From the NCBI GenBank assembly GCA_022575985.1, contig JAKSXM010000269.1, forward strand, positions 1,736,001 to 1,800,000: a DNA stretch of 64,000 bases. Reading direction: 5' to 3'. Origin of the DNA: Anagrus nilaparvatae. Its lineage: Eukaryota > Arthropoda > Insecta > Hymenoptera > Mymaridae. Below, piece by piece: positions 43,316 through 54,900 of the stretch; position 1 is the first letter of the stretch, and every line of letters begins with the position of its first letter. Made by a program: the position numbers and the translations under genes. The notes under the pieces were generated by a model. It was not told where the DNA came from. It ran no database searches and saw nothing but the letters and a program-made list of their open reading frames with translations.

Positions 43316-44284
43316 GAGCTAGAGGTGTACCACAATATATTCTTCACATTTCCCCCAAAATAGAAAATATTTAACCTGCGTATAAATTCAAAATCAGCAT
43401 AAAATTCTATATTTTTTGGTCTGAAAAAAGCGCTGGATGAAAATTTTCTGAAAAAATGTTATATTTATTAAAGAATTCATTCTTTCTGTTTTAATTTATT
43501 TTTAGGTTTATTTGTATGAAAATTTATGTGAAGATTTTAAATGGTTTAAATTATTATTTTCAGTTAAAATCTTTAGTATTTTATATATTTTAATACATTG
43601 AAATAATAAATATATGGTAATATTTTACTATAAAGTCAGTTTTTTCAGATTTTAAGAATGCAATAGACGAGATTAATTAAGGTATTATTTATTTATTAGT
43701 TGTCTACAAAAAGGAAAAAAATTAAAGTTTTAGTTTGTATACCGTAGTATTTTTTATGGTTTGTATTTGCTTATTTTTTTTACTCTTTTTTTTATAAATA
43801 TTGTATTATACTATAATTTCTTAATATCATAGTGATTATCGATTCTGTATATACTTAGTTTACACATTAATAATACATACTTCTTACAAAGAGTTCCTTT
43901 TTAATAATATTTAATTATATTAAATTGTTATCAATTACTTTACGCGTACATATACTGAAGAAGAAATAAAAGATTAAGGGAAATTATAGTAGCTCCCATG
44001 TTCGTGTTTGTGTAGCTGGTCTTTTATTGATATTTGGAGTTGGATTTTGATTTATGTAGTGACGCTATTGAGTCCCGGGAATATTAGAATTTCCTTCGTG
44101 TTTGAAAGCTCTAGTATGGAATACGTGGCTCCTCTCTTAGCTGATTATTTACCTGCGTATTTGTAACTTCTGTAAAACGGTTAGTACACCTATATTCGAG
44201 AAAATACGCATTCATTATGTTATGTGGGTAACCAGCGATATTTCACAACCATTGTGGTATTAAGACCTAATTTTGTTTTCAAAA
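43316..44284. other. AT-rich sequence, no gene seen
   Basis: No coding frame, RNA gene or repeat boundary that I can support. Confidence 0.5.
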
Positions 44285-44935
44285 ATTTTTTTATCAAAAA
44301 ACCTCAAACTACTTTTATTTTTTTTTTTATTTAGATGTAGTACTTCATTTATTTTCATGAAAGTACTCATATTTTATATAATGGTTTTTACTTGATATCT
44401 CGAATCTGTTAATTAAGTTTTTGAAATTTTTTTTCCCAAAATTTTTGTCACAAAATACAAAAATCACCAAATTTTTTTTCTCATTGGACGTAGTACTTAA
44501 TTTATTGCTATAGAAGTACTAGATTTACAAACCATGCTTATAGTAATTTTTTGGATCTGATACCGAATTATTTCAAAATTTTTTTCTCAAAATTAAAAAA
44601 ACAAAAAAATTAAAAAAACCAATATAATTTATTTTTTTTTTTTGGTTGTAATACATCATTTAATTCCATAAAAGTACTAATATCTGAAAATATTGTAAGC
44701 GGTGATGTTTCACAATTATTATGAAATTAAAACCAAATTTTTTTTTCAAAAATTTTTTCATTAAAAAATTTTAAACTACTTTTTTTTTTGGAGCTAATAG
44801 AGGAGGTAATAGAGAGAAATGTATCTGTGGTTGCATGGTTGTAATCGGTGATATCAGTGGCATATTGATTTATTAAGCTCATTGTTTGAGGAACCTTAGT
44901 GCCAGCTAGTTGGCAGGATATTTTTTAATCTATCG
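44285..44935 (-). repeat. Dispersed satellite-like repeat, copy 2
   Basis: This carries the units ATGAAAGTACT and TTCACAA.CATT with A/T-rich linkers and the end GAGGAACCTTAGTGCCAGC. It is opposite in orientation to the copy at 12.34 kb and parallel to the one at 60.5 kb. Confidence 0.75.
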
Positions 44936-46370
44936 TATGGAAAATCCAATACATTCATGTTAAATAACAAATTTAAATGTACTTTTAGCGGCACTTAATC
45001 ATGATACAGATTTAAGACCCTTAGACTCTTTTAGACCCCATATTTCAAATCTTAAATTTTCAATGTTTTTTCTCAATTATTATGTTTGTTTGATAATTTG
45101 TTTGTGGAATATTCCATTTATACAATTTTTTTAGTTCAATATATTAAACTTTTGAACATTTATATTATATTTTTATTTTTAGACCCTTAGACTCCATGTT
45201 TTGAATTTTTTTCGATTTTTTTTACTATATTCCATAAAAAATCCCATCATTTTTTTTAACAAAAATTATATTTTTTAAAAAATACGATCTTTTTTATGTT
45301 TTAGACCCTTGAAAGCATCTTGTTTCTCTAAAAATGTCAAGTATTTTACTTCTCTTCTTAATAATTTTGGATTTTTATTATATTTTGTAGATATATCCGT
45401 ATATATAAACTTTATTTAGTTGAATATTTTATATTTTATTTAATATTTTTTGATTAAATAAAAAGTTGTTATATTTTTTTAGAGCCTCGGATCCTTTATT
45501 TAAACATTAAAGTTTAATTAATTATATATTTTTCCTCTCGACTTTTTTTTATCAAATTGCTTGAAAATTTCCATATATAACATTTATAAACTTTTTAAAC
45601 CATTAGACCTTTAGTGTATTTAAAAGATTAAATATAAATATATATAAGATATGTTCCTATTTTTTTTTTAATTAATATTTGTTGATAAAGTAATAAAATC
45701 ATATTTTTATAATTTCCTATTTAGTTTAAAATAAAATATTTTCATATGCAATTTTTTTATTAAATGATATATTAAATTTTTAATTTATACTCAATTATTT
45801 GACAGATTTATTTATTTATACTAAATTATTTTTACTATAAAGTTGGAGAAAACAGTGTTTTTCGTCTACTTTTATTTACAAATAAATTCTTTTTCTCTTT
45901 GAATTTTTATATAATCACCACACAATAAAAAAGTAATAATGAAAAAAAAGAAACAAGCACATGGCGTCGTACGTCTTTTTGAATTGATTTTATGATATTT
46001 GATGATAAAATTTTATGATGCTGTAAAGTTTTGAAACTTATTATTTTTTTTGTAGATTGATAATTAATGAGGGAGTTACTGTAAAGCGGCCAAACATTTT
46101 GAAAAAGAAAATTTTCACGGCACTGAATTTTTTACGCCGGCTATGATGCACGCCGCGTGTTGATCGTAATTTAACTTGTGATTTTTTTGTAAAAAAGGAA
46201 TTCAGACGTTCAACTTTTTTTGCACAATAATTACACCTTATTATTTTAACCAGGGATGTCAAATGTTGAATTATAGTATTTTATCCAAAGGGTTGATGAT
46301 CTAAATAAATAAGTTAAAACACATAATAAATTATATTATGATAGTAATCATTAATTAACTCATTAAGATA
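44936..46370. other. AT-rich, degenerate TTTTAGACCCTTAGACTC repeats
   Basis: The phrase TTTAGACCCTTAGACTC or a close variant recurs at about 45018, 45180 and 45300, with a weaker version at 45480. No gene is recognisable. The 73-codon minus frame at 46041-46262 has no identifiable features. Confidence 0.5.
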
Positions 46371-46388
46371 ATAATAATAACAATAATT

Positions 46389-46705
46389 TTTTTTTTTTTT
46401 CGTTTTGCATGCGAGCAAGGGTGGCTTATATTAAGTTGGACGATTTTATAGAGCTAAAGCTCTGAAAACTGTAAAACTAAATATTTGCTCTAGATGAGAA
46501 TGCCTTACGCATACTTGGGCCCGGCCCCGAAGTTATGTCTAGGACTCCATGTCAGCGTGCTTCCGATTTGACTCGGATCACGCTGGCAAGCTATCGACTA
46601 AACTCACCCCATATTCTGCCTTATACAAGTCAACCCGGAACCGTTTCTCACATGACATCGGGTTGACTTAGGCCATGTATCGTCTTGAAGATCCTTTCTT
46701 TCTTT
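46389..46705 (-). repeat. 3'-UTR fragment of an R1-type LINE
   Basis: CGACTAAACTCACCCC, CAACCCGGAACCGTTT and ACATCGGGTTGACTTA match the 3' UTR text of the LINE copies at 32.3 and 46.9 kb, but upstream sequence differs. It begins with a T-run, meaning a poly(A) tail on the minus strand, next to (AAT)n. Confidence 0.75.
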
Positions 46706-46706
46706 T

Positions 46707-46719
46707 AATAATAATAATT
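46707..46719. repeat. (AAT)n short tract
   Basis: AATAATAATAAT lies between two LINE tails. Confidence 0.8.
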
Positions 46720-47018
46720 TTTTTTTTTTTTTTTTTTTCCACACTGGCAGAGAGGTGAGAATGCGTCATGCACGAACAGAACCCGGTGTTCTGAACCGTG
46801 TTCGACTCCATGATGGCAAGGCACTCTGCAAAGAATGCATTGCCCCATGTTTACCGACTAAACTCACCCCTCATCATACCTTATACAAGTCAGCCCGGAA
46901 CCATTTATCACATTACATCGGGTTGACTTAAGGACATGTATCTTCATTGGTTGAAGATCCTTTCTTTCTCCTTCTTGTTATTTCACCGTGTCGTCAACTA
47001 GATAAATACGTAAGTTTA

Positions 47019-47049
<31 letters not shown>

Positions 47050-47838
47050 GTATATAAATAAATAAATAATTACGTACATTAATAAATACGTAAGTTTATA
47101 AATAAATAAATATATAAATAAATAAATAAATAAATATAAATCTTTGTACGTCCTACATCGTCCCCTCTTTGGTGCCGCGTGCAAGAACCGTCCATCTCGG
47201 TCGCTCCTACACACGGCTCCTAGTTAGGGTTTGGTGTAGTCAATAGCTTTTTAGTTCGCAGAATATCCTCCACGAACCTTGCGACAGCACTCCAACCTTC
47301 TTCATTTTGAAGCATTCTTTCAACGACATTGTCAGGCGCAATGTCGCCTATTTCCGCCTCCAATTCCCTTTTTTTGATCACCCACCGATCGCAACGAAAG
47401 AACGTGTGATACGCATCATCAGAACACACATTCGGAGCTGCCAACTTTGCCCATCCAGAGTAGATAGGACTGAAAAAGCCCGTGTCCACTGAAAAACTGG
47501 GTCAAGAAGTAATTCACTTCCCCATGTTCCTTCCAGAGCGTCTGCCACTCCAGCATCACATCCCTCCTTACTTCTGCTTTGATACGGTCGACGTCGCCTT
47601 CATTTTTTCAATCGTAAATAAGTTTACGCTCTTTGGCGAGGAGCTTAATTGGGATAATGCAATCACAAGGTCTGCCGCTTCCGAGACAGTCCTGTACGCG
47701 CAAGAAACCCTCAGAGCACCTTGCCTCTGAACTCTTATTATGCCTTTCGCATATATATCCTTGTCTAACGCCTTCCCCCAAATTTCTGCTCCTTACAATA
47801 GGATGGAGTGAATTACAGACATTAGTAGCTTCTTTTTT

Positions 47839-47840
<2 letters not shown>
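46720..47840 (-). pseudogene. 5'-truncated R1-clade LINE, same family as 32-39 kb
   Basis: From a poly(A) end at about 46720 through a (TAAA)n-rich 3' UTR the element continues into the C-terminal part of ORF2 (47220 to about 47840). AYHTFFRCDRWVIKKRELEA and the following ~60 residues match the 32.6-33.0-kb copy closely. A deletion of about 70 bp is visible near 47525 relative to that copy. The 5' break falls in a T-run directly against (AAT)n at 47841. Confidence 0.85.

Positions 47841-47876
<36 letters not shown>
47841..47876. repeat. (AAT)12 microsatellite
   Basis: Pure AAT units separate the minus-strand LINE on the left from the plus-strand LINE on the right. Confidence 0.95.
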
Positions 47877-47877
<1 letters not shown>

Positions 47878-50238
47878 GGACAGGCCCGAGGCTGCTGCAC
47901 TTTCCCAGGAACACAAGGATGCTAAACACCGGCTGGCCAAAGCTATCCGTCAAAGCAAGGCTCGATGCCTGCGTTCATTACGCGAGGATGTAAACAAAGA
48001 CCCCTGGGGTCTTGGTTACAAAGTCGTAATGGGCAAGTTGAACCGGGGGTCTGACAACATGATGGACGCAGTGTCGACCGAACGAATCATCGGCGCTCTC
48101 TTCCCTGAGCGGCCTATCCGGGAAAACCTGGTAGAGGCGATATCCAGGGAGGAAGTGCCGTTATTCAGCGAGGACGAGATGGTGAAGGCCATCAAGGCAA
48201 TGAAAAATGGCAAGGCGCCGGGGCCGGACGAGATACCAGCGGAAGTGCTCAAACGAGCGGTCAAAATAATCCCTGGTATCCTGTTAAGCATGTTTAATGC
48301 ATGCTTGGTGGCGGGAGTGTTTCCAAGGAAGTGGAAGGTGGCACGTCTCGTGCTCTTGAACAAGGGTAAAGGTGGAGCCCCGGACTCTCCATCATCTTAC
48401 AGACCCTTGTGCATGTTAAACACCATCGGAAAGGTGATGGAGAGCATGCTCCGGGCAAGGTTGAGAAGAGCCATCGAGGAGGGCGGTGGCCTTTCCGAGG
48501 AGCAGTATGGATTTCGTGAGGGGTATTCCACGATAGACGCCATCCGGCGTGTTGTGGATACCGTAGAGGCTGAGAGGAAAAAGCGGCCTGCAATTTGCAA
48601 AGACGTCCTTCTTGCAACGCTGGACGTCAAAAACGCTTTCAATTCGGCCAGGTGGGATGACATGATCCGGTCTCTCGAGTACGACTTCCGGATACCCAGG
48701 TATCTGGGTAACGTAATAAAGGACTACCTACGGGACCGGAGACTGCTCTATGACACGCTTGATGGCAGGCGACAGAGGGTTCTGAGTGCGGGTATTGCCC
48801 AAGGTTCGGTTCTCGGACCGGACCTGTGGAATGCCTTTTACGATGGCCTGTTGCGCGTTCACCTCCCGGAAGGAGCTTCTCTGATCGCGGGTACGCGGAC
48901 GACGTGGCTCTGACCATCACTGGCAGGGACATGCAGGTAACCCAGGAGAGGTTGAATCTAGTCATGAGACAGATCAACCTCTGGATATGCGAGCACGGGC
49001 TCCAGTTCACGATCCCAAAAACGGAGATCGTACTGTTGACCCGTCGCACAACAATTTCCACGGACATCGATGTAAATGTCGATGATGGTGGAAACCCTCA
49101 CACTATCCAAGCCAAGACATCGGTTAAGTACCTGGGAGTTCTGCTTGATAACAAGCTGAACTTCTGGGAACAATTTCAGAGGTCGAGTGAGAAGGCCGCG
49201 TCGATCGCATCCTCCTTGTCAAGGCTCATGGCCAACATAGGAGGGCCCAAACCCGGGAAGCGAAGATTGTTGATGTCCGTTGTCAACTCTGTCCTGCTTT
49301 ATGGATCTGAGATCTGGGCGGATATCACCAAATTTGCCAAGTACAGACATAAAATATCGTCTGTGCAGCGGCAAGCGGCCCTGAGGATCGCCTGCGCATA
49401 CCATACGGTATCGCTCGAGGCGATCCAGGTTGTAGCATCGGTCATACCCATCGACCTGCTAGCGTTAGAGCGGAAATACATTTACGATAGTGTAGAGGAC
49501 CGCGAAGTGGCATCCACTCGCGCCCGTTCCAGCTCTATGGAAAAATGGCAGGAACGGTGGAAAAAGGAGGAAGAGGAAAATGCCCGATGGACCCGCAGAC
49601 TGATTTCAGATCTGCAGGCATGGACTGGACGACAACATGGGGAGGTGGATTTTTACCTCACCCAATTTTTAACTGGACACGGGTACTTCCGTGTCATGTT
49701 AAAACATTGGCACAAGGTGGCAACAGAGGAGTGCTTGCACTGCCCTGGCGTGAAGGATACGGGGGAGCACACTTTCTTCGGATGTGTGCGCTACGTGGAA
49801 GGGCGCCCGCCCTTCCCGATTTGGAGGCCAGAGAAGGTGGTTCCGGAAATGCTACGGAGTTCTGAAAATTGGAACAAAGTAGCAGAGTACGTAAGGGCCA
49901 CCTTGTTGAAGAAAAAGGAGGATGGCTTTCTATCGTAGATTGCTCTCCTGTCACTAGGCTGGGGGAAGGCAGCGGCCAGTTGCCTAGGCTGCGCGTCACA
50001 AACTGAAGTTATACCTGAAAAGGGAGTTCCGGTTTGGGGCAAACAAGCGCAGGGGGGTTTATAGTGTGTTTATCCAGTAAGAATCTGGGGCGTAGCTGGC
50101 GACCGCGTTCGCCGGTGGTCTCCCAGTTGTACACTTTGTGGAACTGGGCGGTCATGGAGATTTTCGGGTCTTTAAGGCCCGCAAACACTCCATGGCTGAT
50201 GCAAGATTCACAAGATTCCCTTGACAAAAAAAAAAAAA
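47877..50238 (+). mobile_element. 5'-truncated R1-clade LINE, second family
   Basis: The element starts in the middle of ORF2 directly after (AAT)n and ends in a poly(A)-like run at about 50225 followed by (AAT)n. GC content is far higher than the surroundings, as if it is a young copy. ORF2 remains largely open. Confidence 0.85.
47879..49938 (+). pseudogene. R1-clade reverse transcriptase ORF2, one frameshift
   Basis: The first frame covers DPWGLGYKVVMGKL, GKAPGPDEIPAEVL, ARLVLLNKGKG, YRPLCMLNTIGKVMESML, EEQYGFREGYSTIDAI, LLATLDVKNAFNSARWDD (palm Asp) and GIAQGSVLGPDLWN. One indel at about 48890 shifts to the second frame, which has GYADDVALTITG (YADD box), a thumb region with VKYLGVLLDNKLNFWEQ, and a C-terminal zinc motif C-L-H-C-x8-H-T-F-F-G-C. 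It stops at 49938. The endonuclease and ORF1 are absent. All catalytic residues of the RT part are present. Identity to the other LINE family is clear but moderate. Confidence 0.88.
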
Positions 50239-50240
50239 TA

Positions 50241-50272
<32 letters not shown>
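50239..50272. repeat. (AAT)n microsatellite at LINE 3' end
   Basis: AATAATAAT units follow the poly(A) run and precede the next LINE fragment. Confidence 0.95.
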
Positions 50273-50273
<1 letters not shown>

Positions 50274-50598
50274 TATTGCTCCGGGGTAGAGCCCAAACGT
50301 CTTTGACCAGGAAAAAGAAAGGCAATTGCCACGTTTGGGTCACGTGCGGGGAGACAACTTATATAAGTTGCTACCTCTCCCCAAACGATAGCTCGGAAGT
50401 GCTGGCTACAAAGCTGGCCAGCATCGAGAACACGGTTCGGACGGTAACTGGAAGCGTTATCCTTGCTGGAGACTTTAACGCTAGGGCCTTAGAATGGGGC
50501 ATGCCGACGACCAATCCTAGGGGACAGCAGGTACTGGAAATGGCCACTAGATGCAAACTAGTGGTCCAGAATAGAGGAAACCGGCCCACCTATTAAAT
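50273..50598 (+). pseudogene. LINE endonuclease fragment
   Basis: One frame holds TTYISCYLSPNDSSE, a TVRTVTGSVILAGDFNARAL segment (APE-type endonuclease GDFNA motif) and LEWGMPTTNPRG, then breaks off at GNRPTY. It is a both-sides-truncated piece of R1-type ORF2 starting immediately after (AAT)n. It could be the missing 5' part of the neighbouring family. Confidence 0.8.
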
Positions 50599-50599
50599 T

Positions 50600-51190
50600 A
50601 AATTTTGATATTTCTTGATAAAAATTTGTCTACGTGGTATTTTGTGGGTACTTATTACGAATATACAGTTATTTTTAAAAAATTTTAAATTACGGAACCA
50701 TTATGGCCCCTAAAAAACGCGAAATTTCTAGATTTTTGACGATTTTGAGCCTGAGAAGAAACTGTAAGTTGTATATCCATATAACCGGTTTTATTTAGGG
50801 CATTTGAACAATTTATGTGAAAAAATAAAATTTTTTTAAAAAAATTCAAAATGCGGATCAATATGACGGATTCAAAAAACTAAATTTCGTTATTTTTTTG
50901 TAAAAATTTGTGTACAAGGTATTTTTGGGATGCTCATTACGAATATCTGTCTATTTTACGAAAATTCAAAATAGCGGATCCAATATGGATGCTGAAAAAG
51001 GCGAAATTTCAAGATTTTTGATGATTTTGAGCCTGAGAAGATACTGTAAGTTTATAATCATAAAATCGGCTTCGTTTAGGATAGTTGAACAAAATGTAAT
51101 AAAAAACGAAATTTTTTTTTTTTTAATTTAAAATAGTGGATCAATATGGTGGACATAAAAATCTAAATTTTGCTATTTTTTGATTAAAAT
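50600..51190 (+). repeat. Tandem repeat of about 290-bp units
   Basis: ATTACGAATAT, ATTTTGAGCCTGAGAAGA and CGAAATTTC recur in the same order at about 50655/50937, 50742/51025 and 50719/51002, giving roughly two diverged units and a partial third. Confidence 0.7.
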
Positions 51191-51191
51191 T

Positions 51192-51244
51192 AGAGTAATT
51201 TGGGTGTCACAATAGGACTTTATCCTATCACCCAAATTATTCTA
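51192..51244. other. Long hairpin, TAATTTGGGTG stem
   Basis: TAATTTGGGTG at about 51196-51206 pairs with CACCCAAATTA at about 51229-51239, and inside it ATAGGA pairs with TCCTAT around a CTTTA loop. Outer bases pair with one mismatch. Confidence 0.7.
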
Positions 51245-51898
51245 CAGGTTCTAATATTATATTCTATGACTGTTAATATACTAACATAAAAGATATCATT
51301 ATGCAGAAAAATTTTAAAAAGACACACGTAAAAATTTCAGGTACATTTCAATATAAGTATTTTGTCTTAATTAGGACGAAGAATTATTCTGATTTAAAGG
51401 CTTCTATATAATTTCATTTAATGGGTGTATATTTATTAGGTTTTTAATTTCCGAATTTTAATCTGTCAACAATAACGCACATAATAGCTAGTAAGCCTTA
51501 ATTATTTTTTAGTATGCTCGTTGAATTTATATACAATATGCAAAAATGTTTTTTATTGAGAATGAGACAATAATATATATTTGAATAATTTTTTAAATTG
51601 TGATACCAATTTTTCACTTGAATTTTAAATGAATATGTATAATTGAATAGGAATTCTTAATTATATTTTTATAACTAATTAATGAATTCTAGTTTAAATC
51701 TTTGTTTTTAAAAAATATTTTTAATATACAAAAACGTAACCCAGAATATATTTTCAAGGTAGTCACTTTACAATACATTTAAATATTAAAAATGTTTAAC
51801 ATAAATATCAGAACTTATATCTTATAAAATTCTAATGTTTTTATTAACTAATAAATTTACAGCTGATCATACTTTTTTTTAAATTAATTAATAATTCA

Positions 51899-52184
51899 TT
51901 ATACTGAATCATAATTTTCCTTAAAAATAATTAAATTCTTTGCCTCTGGATGAATTTCCTTTATTTTATTACTAGTTAAACTTCTTAATTTAAAAATATA
52001 TGGATCAGAAGATGCAAACAAATATCTCATAATATCCTCATTAGTAAATTCTGATTTTGCTTTACGAGTAAAGTTTTCTCGACATTTTTTAAAATCTTTA
52101 TAACGCGCTTCTTGCGCTTCTTCAGATAGAAATCAGATTGGTACCGCAAACGTTTCTATGATTGCTGGTCCATGGATTAAAAGT
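51899..52184 (-). pseudogene. C-terminus of a dispersed insect transposon ORF
   Basis: On the minus strand the frame includes IHGPAIIETFAVPI, stop, FLSEEAQEARYKDFKKCREN, then TNEDIMRYLFASSDPYI and ends at TAA 51899. The pattern IHG..I........LSEEA.EARNK.FR..R...TR is one I associate with transposon-encoded proteins found repeatedly in insect genomes. I cannot name the superfamily. A single stop and truncation at 52184 by the LTR element show it is dead. Confidence 0.5.
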
Positions 52185-54375
52185 TGTAACATCCCAGGTG
52201 TAAGTGTCATAAGAAATAAATAAAATATTTAAATACAATCATAGAATATGCATGTGTATGTATAAATCTTATAAGAAAATAAAGGAACAGTCAAAACTGT
52301 ATCAAAACGGTATGATATAACATGGCGGTATAACGCATGTATCGATATTGTCTGTATATAATAGCCATCATGGATTTATCAATATTTAATATATGATAAT
52401 CCAGAGGGCTGTACCTTACGGGGATACAAGTAACTGCTTAATTCAAATAATAATTGTGACGGGGTCACTTTTTTATTATATATAAATTTATATATTAAAT
52501 TTTTAATTGTAATTTTCAAAAAAATATAAGAGAGAGTACTCGAGAGAGAAACCAAAAGAGAGAGATCGAGAGGTGAAGAAAGGCGCGCGCACACTAAGAA
52601 TTTCCGGCATCTTCGGGCCCGACGGACGAAGAGACGCCGACCGGCATTATATAGCCGGCATCCATACGAGCAGGCTGTGCGTATTGTGCTCCGGTTATAA
52701 AATCATTCTATTTTTAATAACACGGTAATCATTCTAACTTATTGTTGTGAAATTGAACTATTGTGGTGACGCTTCATAAATTAATAACAATTAGCGAATT
52801 AATTTGCTATCCTATTTTCTTTTTATTTGTTTCACACCTCGTGCGTGCACGCTTTTGATATACCGACGCCATTACGCGTTCGGTCGTGAAAACTGTTAGT
52901 GATTATTGTGTATTATATACACATGGATTATAATTATATTTTCTAAATTTGGCGGTGAAGTGATAATTATGATTAATAATTAATACTATTATTAAAATAT
53001 AAAATATATAATAAAATATCGGGATAGTTATCGTTATTTCGATAAATCACATAGTGAACATTGAAGTGGTCGTCGGCGTTCACAACACGAACATTGGGAA
53101 GGTTCTTAGGTGAATTTGTTTCAACACCGATTTGACATAACCATTCCAGCTAATTATTAATATTAAAATATTGGCATCCATCTTGCCGATTCCAAGAAGT
53201 CAATAGAAGGGGAGGTAGCAAGAAGACGACAACATCATCGTGCGCGACCATACTTCTCTCTCGCTCTCTCTTCCATTAGTCTTGTACGCTTTTATTGTAA
53301 GTTATTTTGTATTATTAAGTTTATTTTATAGTTAGTATTTGGCAGATTTTTAGGCAATTTTGTAAATATTATATCGCGGAAAGACGACCAGAGTTGTCTC
53401 ATGACTTTTATTTACGGGCAAATTTAAATGGATACATACGGGTTACAACTTAAATTAATTTTGGCATTTTTGGCAATTTTTAGAATAAATTGCCTGGCGC
53501 TCGTTATACGGCATTTTGTACATATTTGGTTTTCTTATTCGTTAATAAAAATTTATTATTGTTATTGTTAAATAATTTTGTGTAAAAATTTATTTCATGG
53601 AAACCCCTACCATCACATAATATTAAAAAATGAAATAACTTTTATAAAGGGTTACTTTATTCACTAAAGGGTTGTAAATAATTTGTATATAGATTTTAGA
53701 ATAATATGATATAATCGAATCGAATATTAACTGTAAATATATGTAATTATGTAAATAATTAGTTTTAAGATTTAAGAATATAAAAAATAAATTAATTAGT
53801 TAATTAATAAAAAAATAATTAATAAAAAATAAAAAATAGAAAAGTAAAAAATATAAAAATAATTAATTGAATGAAAAATTATAAAATTAATAGGTAATAG
53901 GATATTCCATGCCGAAAGAATTCCATGGAACGTTCTACAATTTTCTAGAAACAAATTCGCAAGTAAATCTCTTTGCAAATATGTGTGAGTCGAGGAATCG
54001 TATATAAGGGAGTGCGATTCCAGCCTCAAGCAGCATTTGGCTAAGAGAGTTCCTGCGGATTGTTTCACTCTGTGTACAATCTAAAAAGCATTCAATAAAT
54101 AAAAGCTAAAGTTAAATTATAATTAATCTCTTTTTATTTAAATGCCTCGACTCTCTTTAGGCAGCCTGTAATTTATTTGCAGGTGCTTCTTCGAGATCAT
54201 CATTATTTTTCCCTGCTGAGAAAGTTTAACAACCTGACGATCAAGGGCCCCGTTTACGGCTCCCTTGATTCCGACGGTGAATAGTCGGGTAGCTTACTTA
54301 AACATTAGTAATTTTTATATAAAAAATATTACTTTTTTATATTTATTTGTAAACCCCAGTGTGGGGACGTTACAA
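52185..54375 (+). repeat. 5' LTR of gag-only retroelement (with nested insertion)
   Basis: It begins TGTAACATCC and ends GTTACA at 54375. The portions 52185-52450 and 53618-53773 match the 3' LTR at 58963-59390 at high identity, with a few indels. The LTR proper, without the 1163-bp insertion, is about 1.03 kb. A TATATAAGG box at about 54002 and an AATAAA at about 54095 fit U3-R-U5. Confidence 0.85.
52455..53617 (+). mobile_element. Nested solo LTR (Ty3/gypsy-like)
   Basis: The insert starts TGTGACGGGGTCAC and ends CATCACA. TAAT lies directly on both sides (52451-52454 and 53618-53621), a 4-bp duplication. No internal coding. TG..CA termini, the TGTGACGGGGT start and 1.16-kb size suggest a solo LTR of a gypsy-type element. 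The 3' LTR at 58963 lacks it, so the insertion came after the host element. GA-rich repeats near 52530-52575 may be promoter sequence. Confidence 0.75.
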
Positions 54376-54393
54376 TGGCGATCCTCCAGTAGT
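54376..54393 (+). other. Primer-binding-site region
   Basis: TGGCGATCCTCCAGTAG follows the 5' LTR end with a one-base gap. TGGCG starts are common for tRNA-primed sites in insect LTR elements. I cannot assign the tRNA. Confidence 0.55.
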
Positions 54394-54491
54394 GAACCTA
54401 GGATAAAATAATTTTTTCTCGATTCGCTCAGGTCGTTTGGGCTTTTCTCTTAATTTTCTCGGGGTATTAAAAATAAGATTTTTTTTGATTT

Positions 54492-54900
54492 ATGTTTATT
54501 TCTCTCTTGCTTTCAGTAACTATGAATAAAAATAAAAAAGAGAACAGTGAAAATTCAAAATTTGTAGATGATTTTTTAAAATATGAATTATCGTGTAAAC
54601 AAATAGAAGAGAGAATAAAATGGGTTCAGTGCTTAACAGACGAGCAATGGTTTATAGTGGGCCATATCGTCAGTGATTTAAGGGAATTAAAGAAAAATTC
54701 CATGAGCGAGTAACAATTTAAAAAAGAATTTGATAAAATTGAAAATGAAAATAAGTGGTTATCAAAGAAAGTAAATTGTTTAAATAATAAAATTAATGAA
54801 CAAAGCCAAGCTATTAATTTTTTGAAAGAAAAAATAGAGAGAATAACGGGAGAGAAGTTAGATGATATGGCCGAACTGAGCAGAAATTTTTTACCTTAAA
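54492..54900 (+). pseudogene. Leader or gag N-terminal coiled-coil ORF
   Basis: The first frame (54492-54713, with MNKNKKENSENS at 54522) has a charged helical sequence including KWVQCLTDEQWFIVGHIVSD. A related coiled-coil segment continues after the stop (KIENENKWLSKKVNCLNNK.., ending about 54897). Such heptad-rich text is typical of gag N-termini. No zinc or protease motif. Confidence 0.5.

Noticed and set aside
48016..50042. Minus-strand frames in the GC-richer LINE
   Set aside because: Antisense shadows of the plus-strand RT, which holds all palm motifs.
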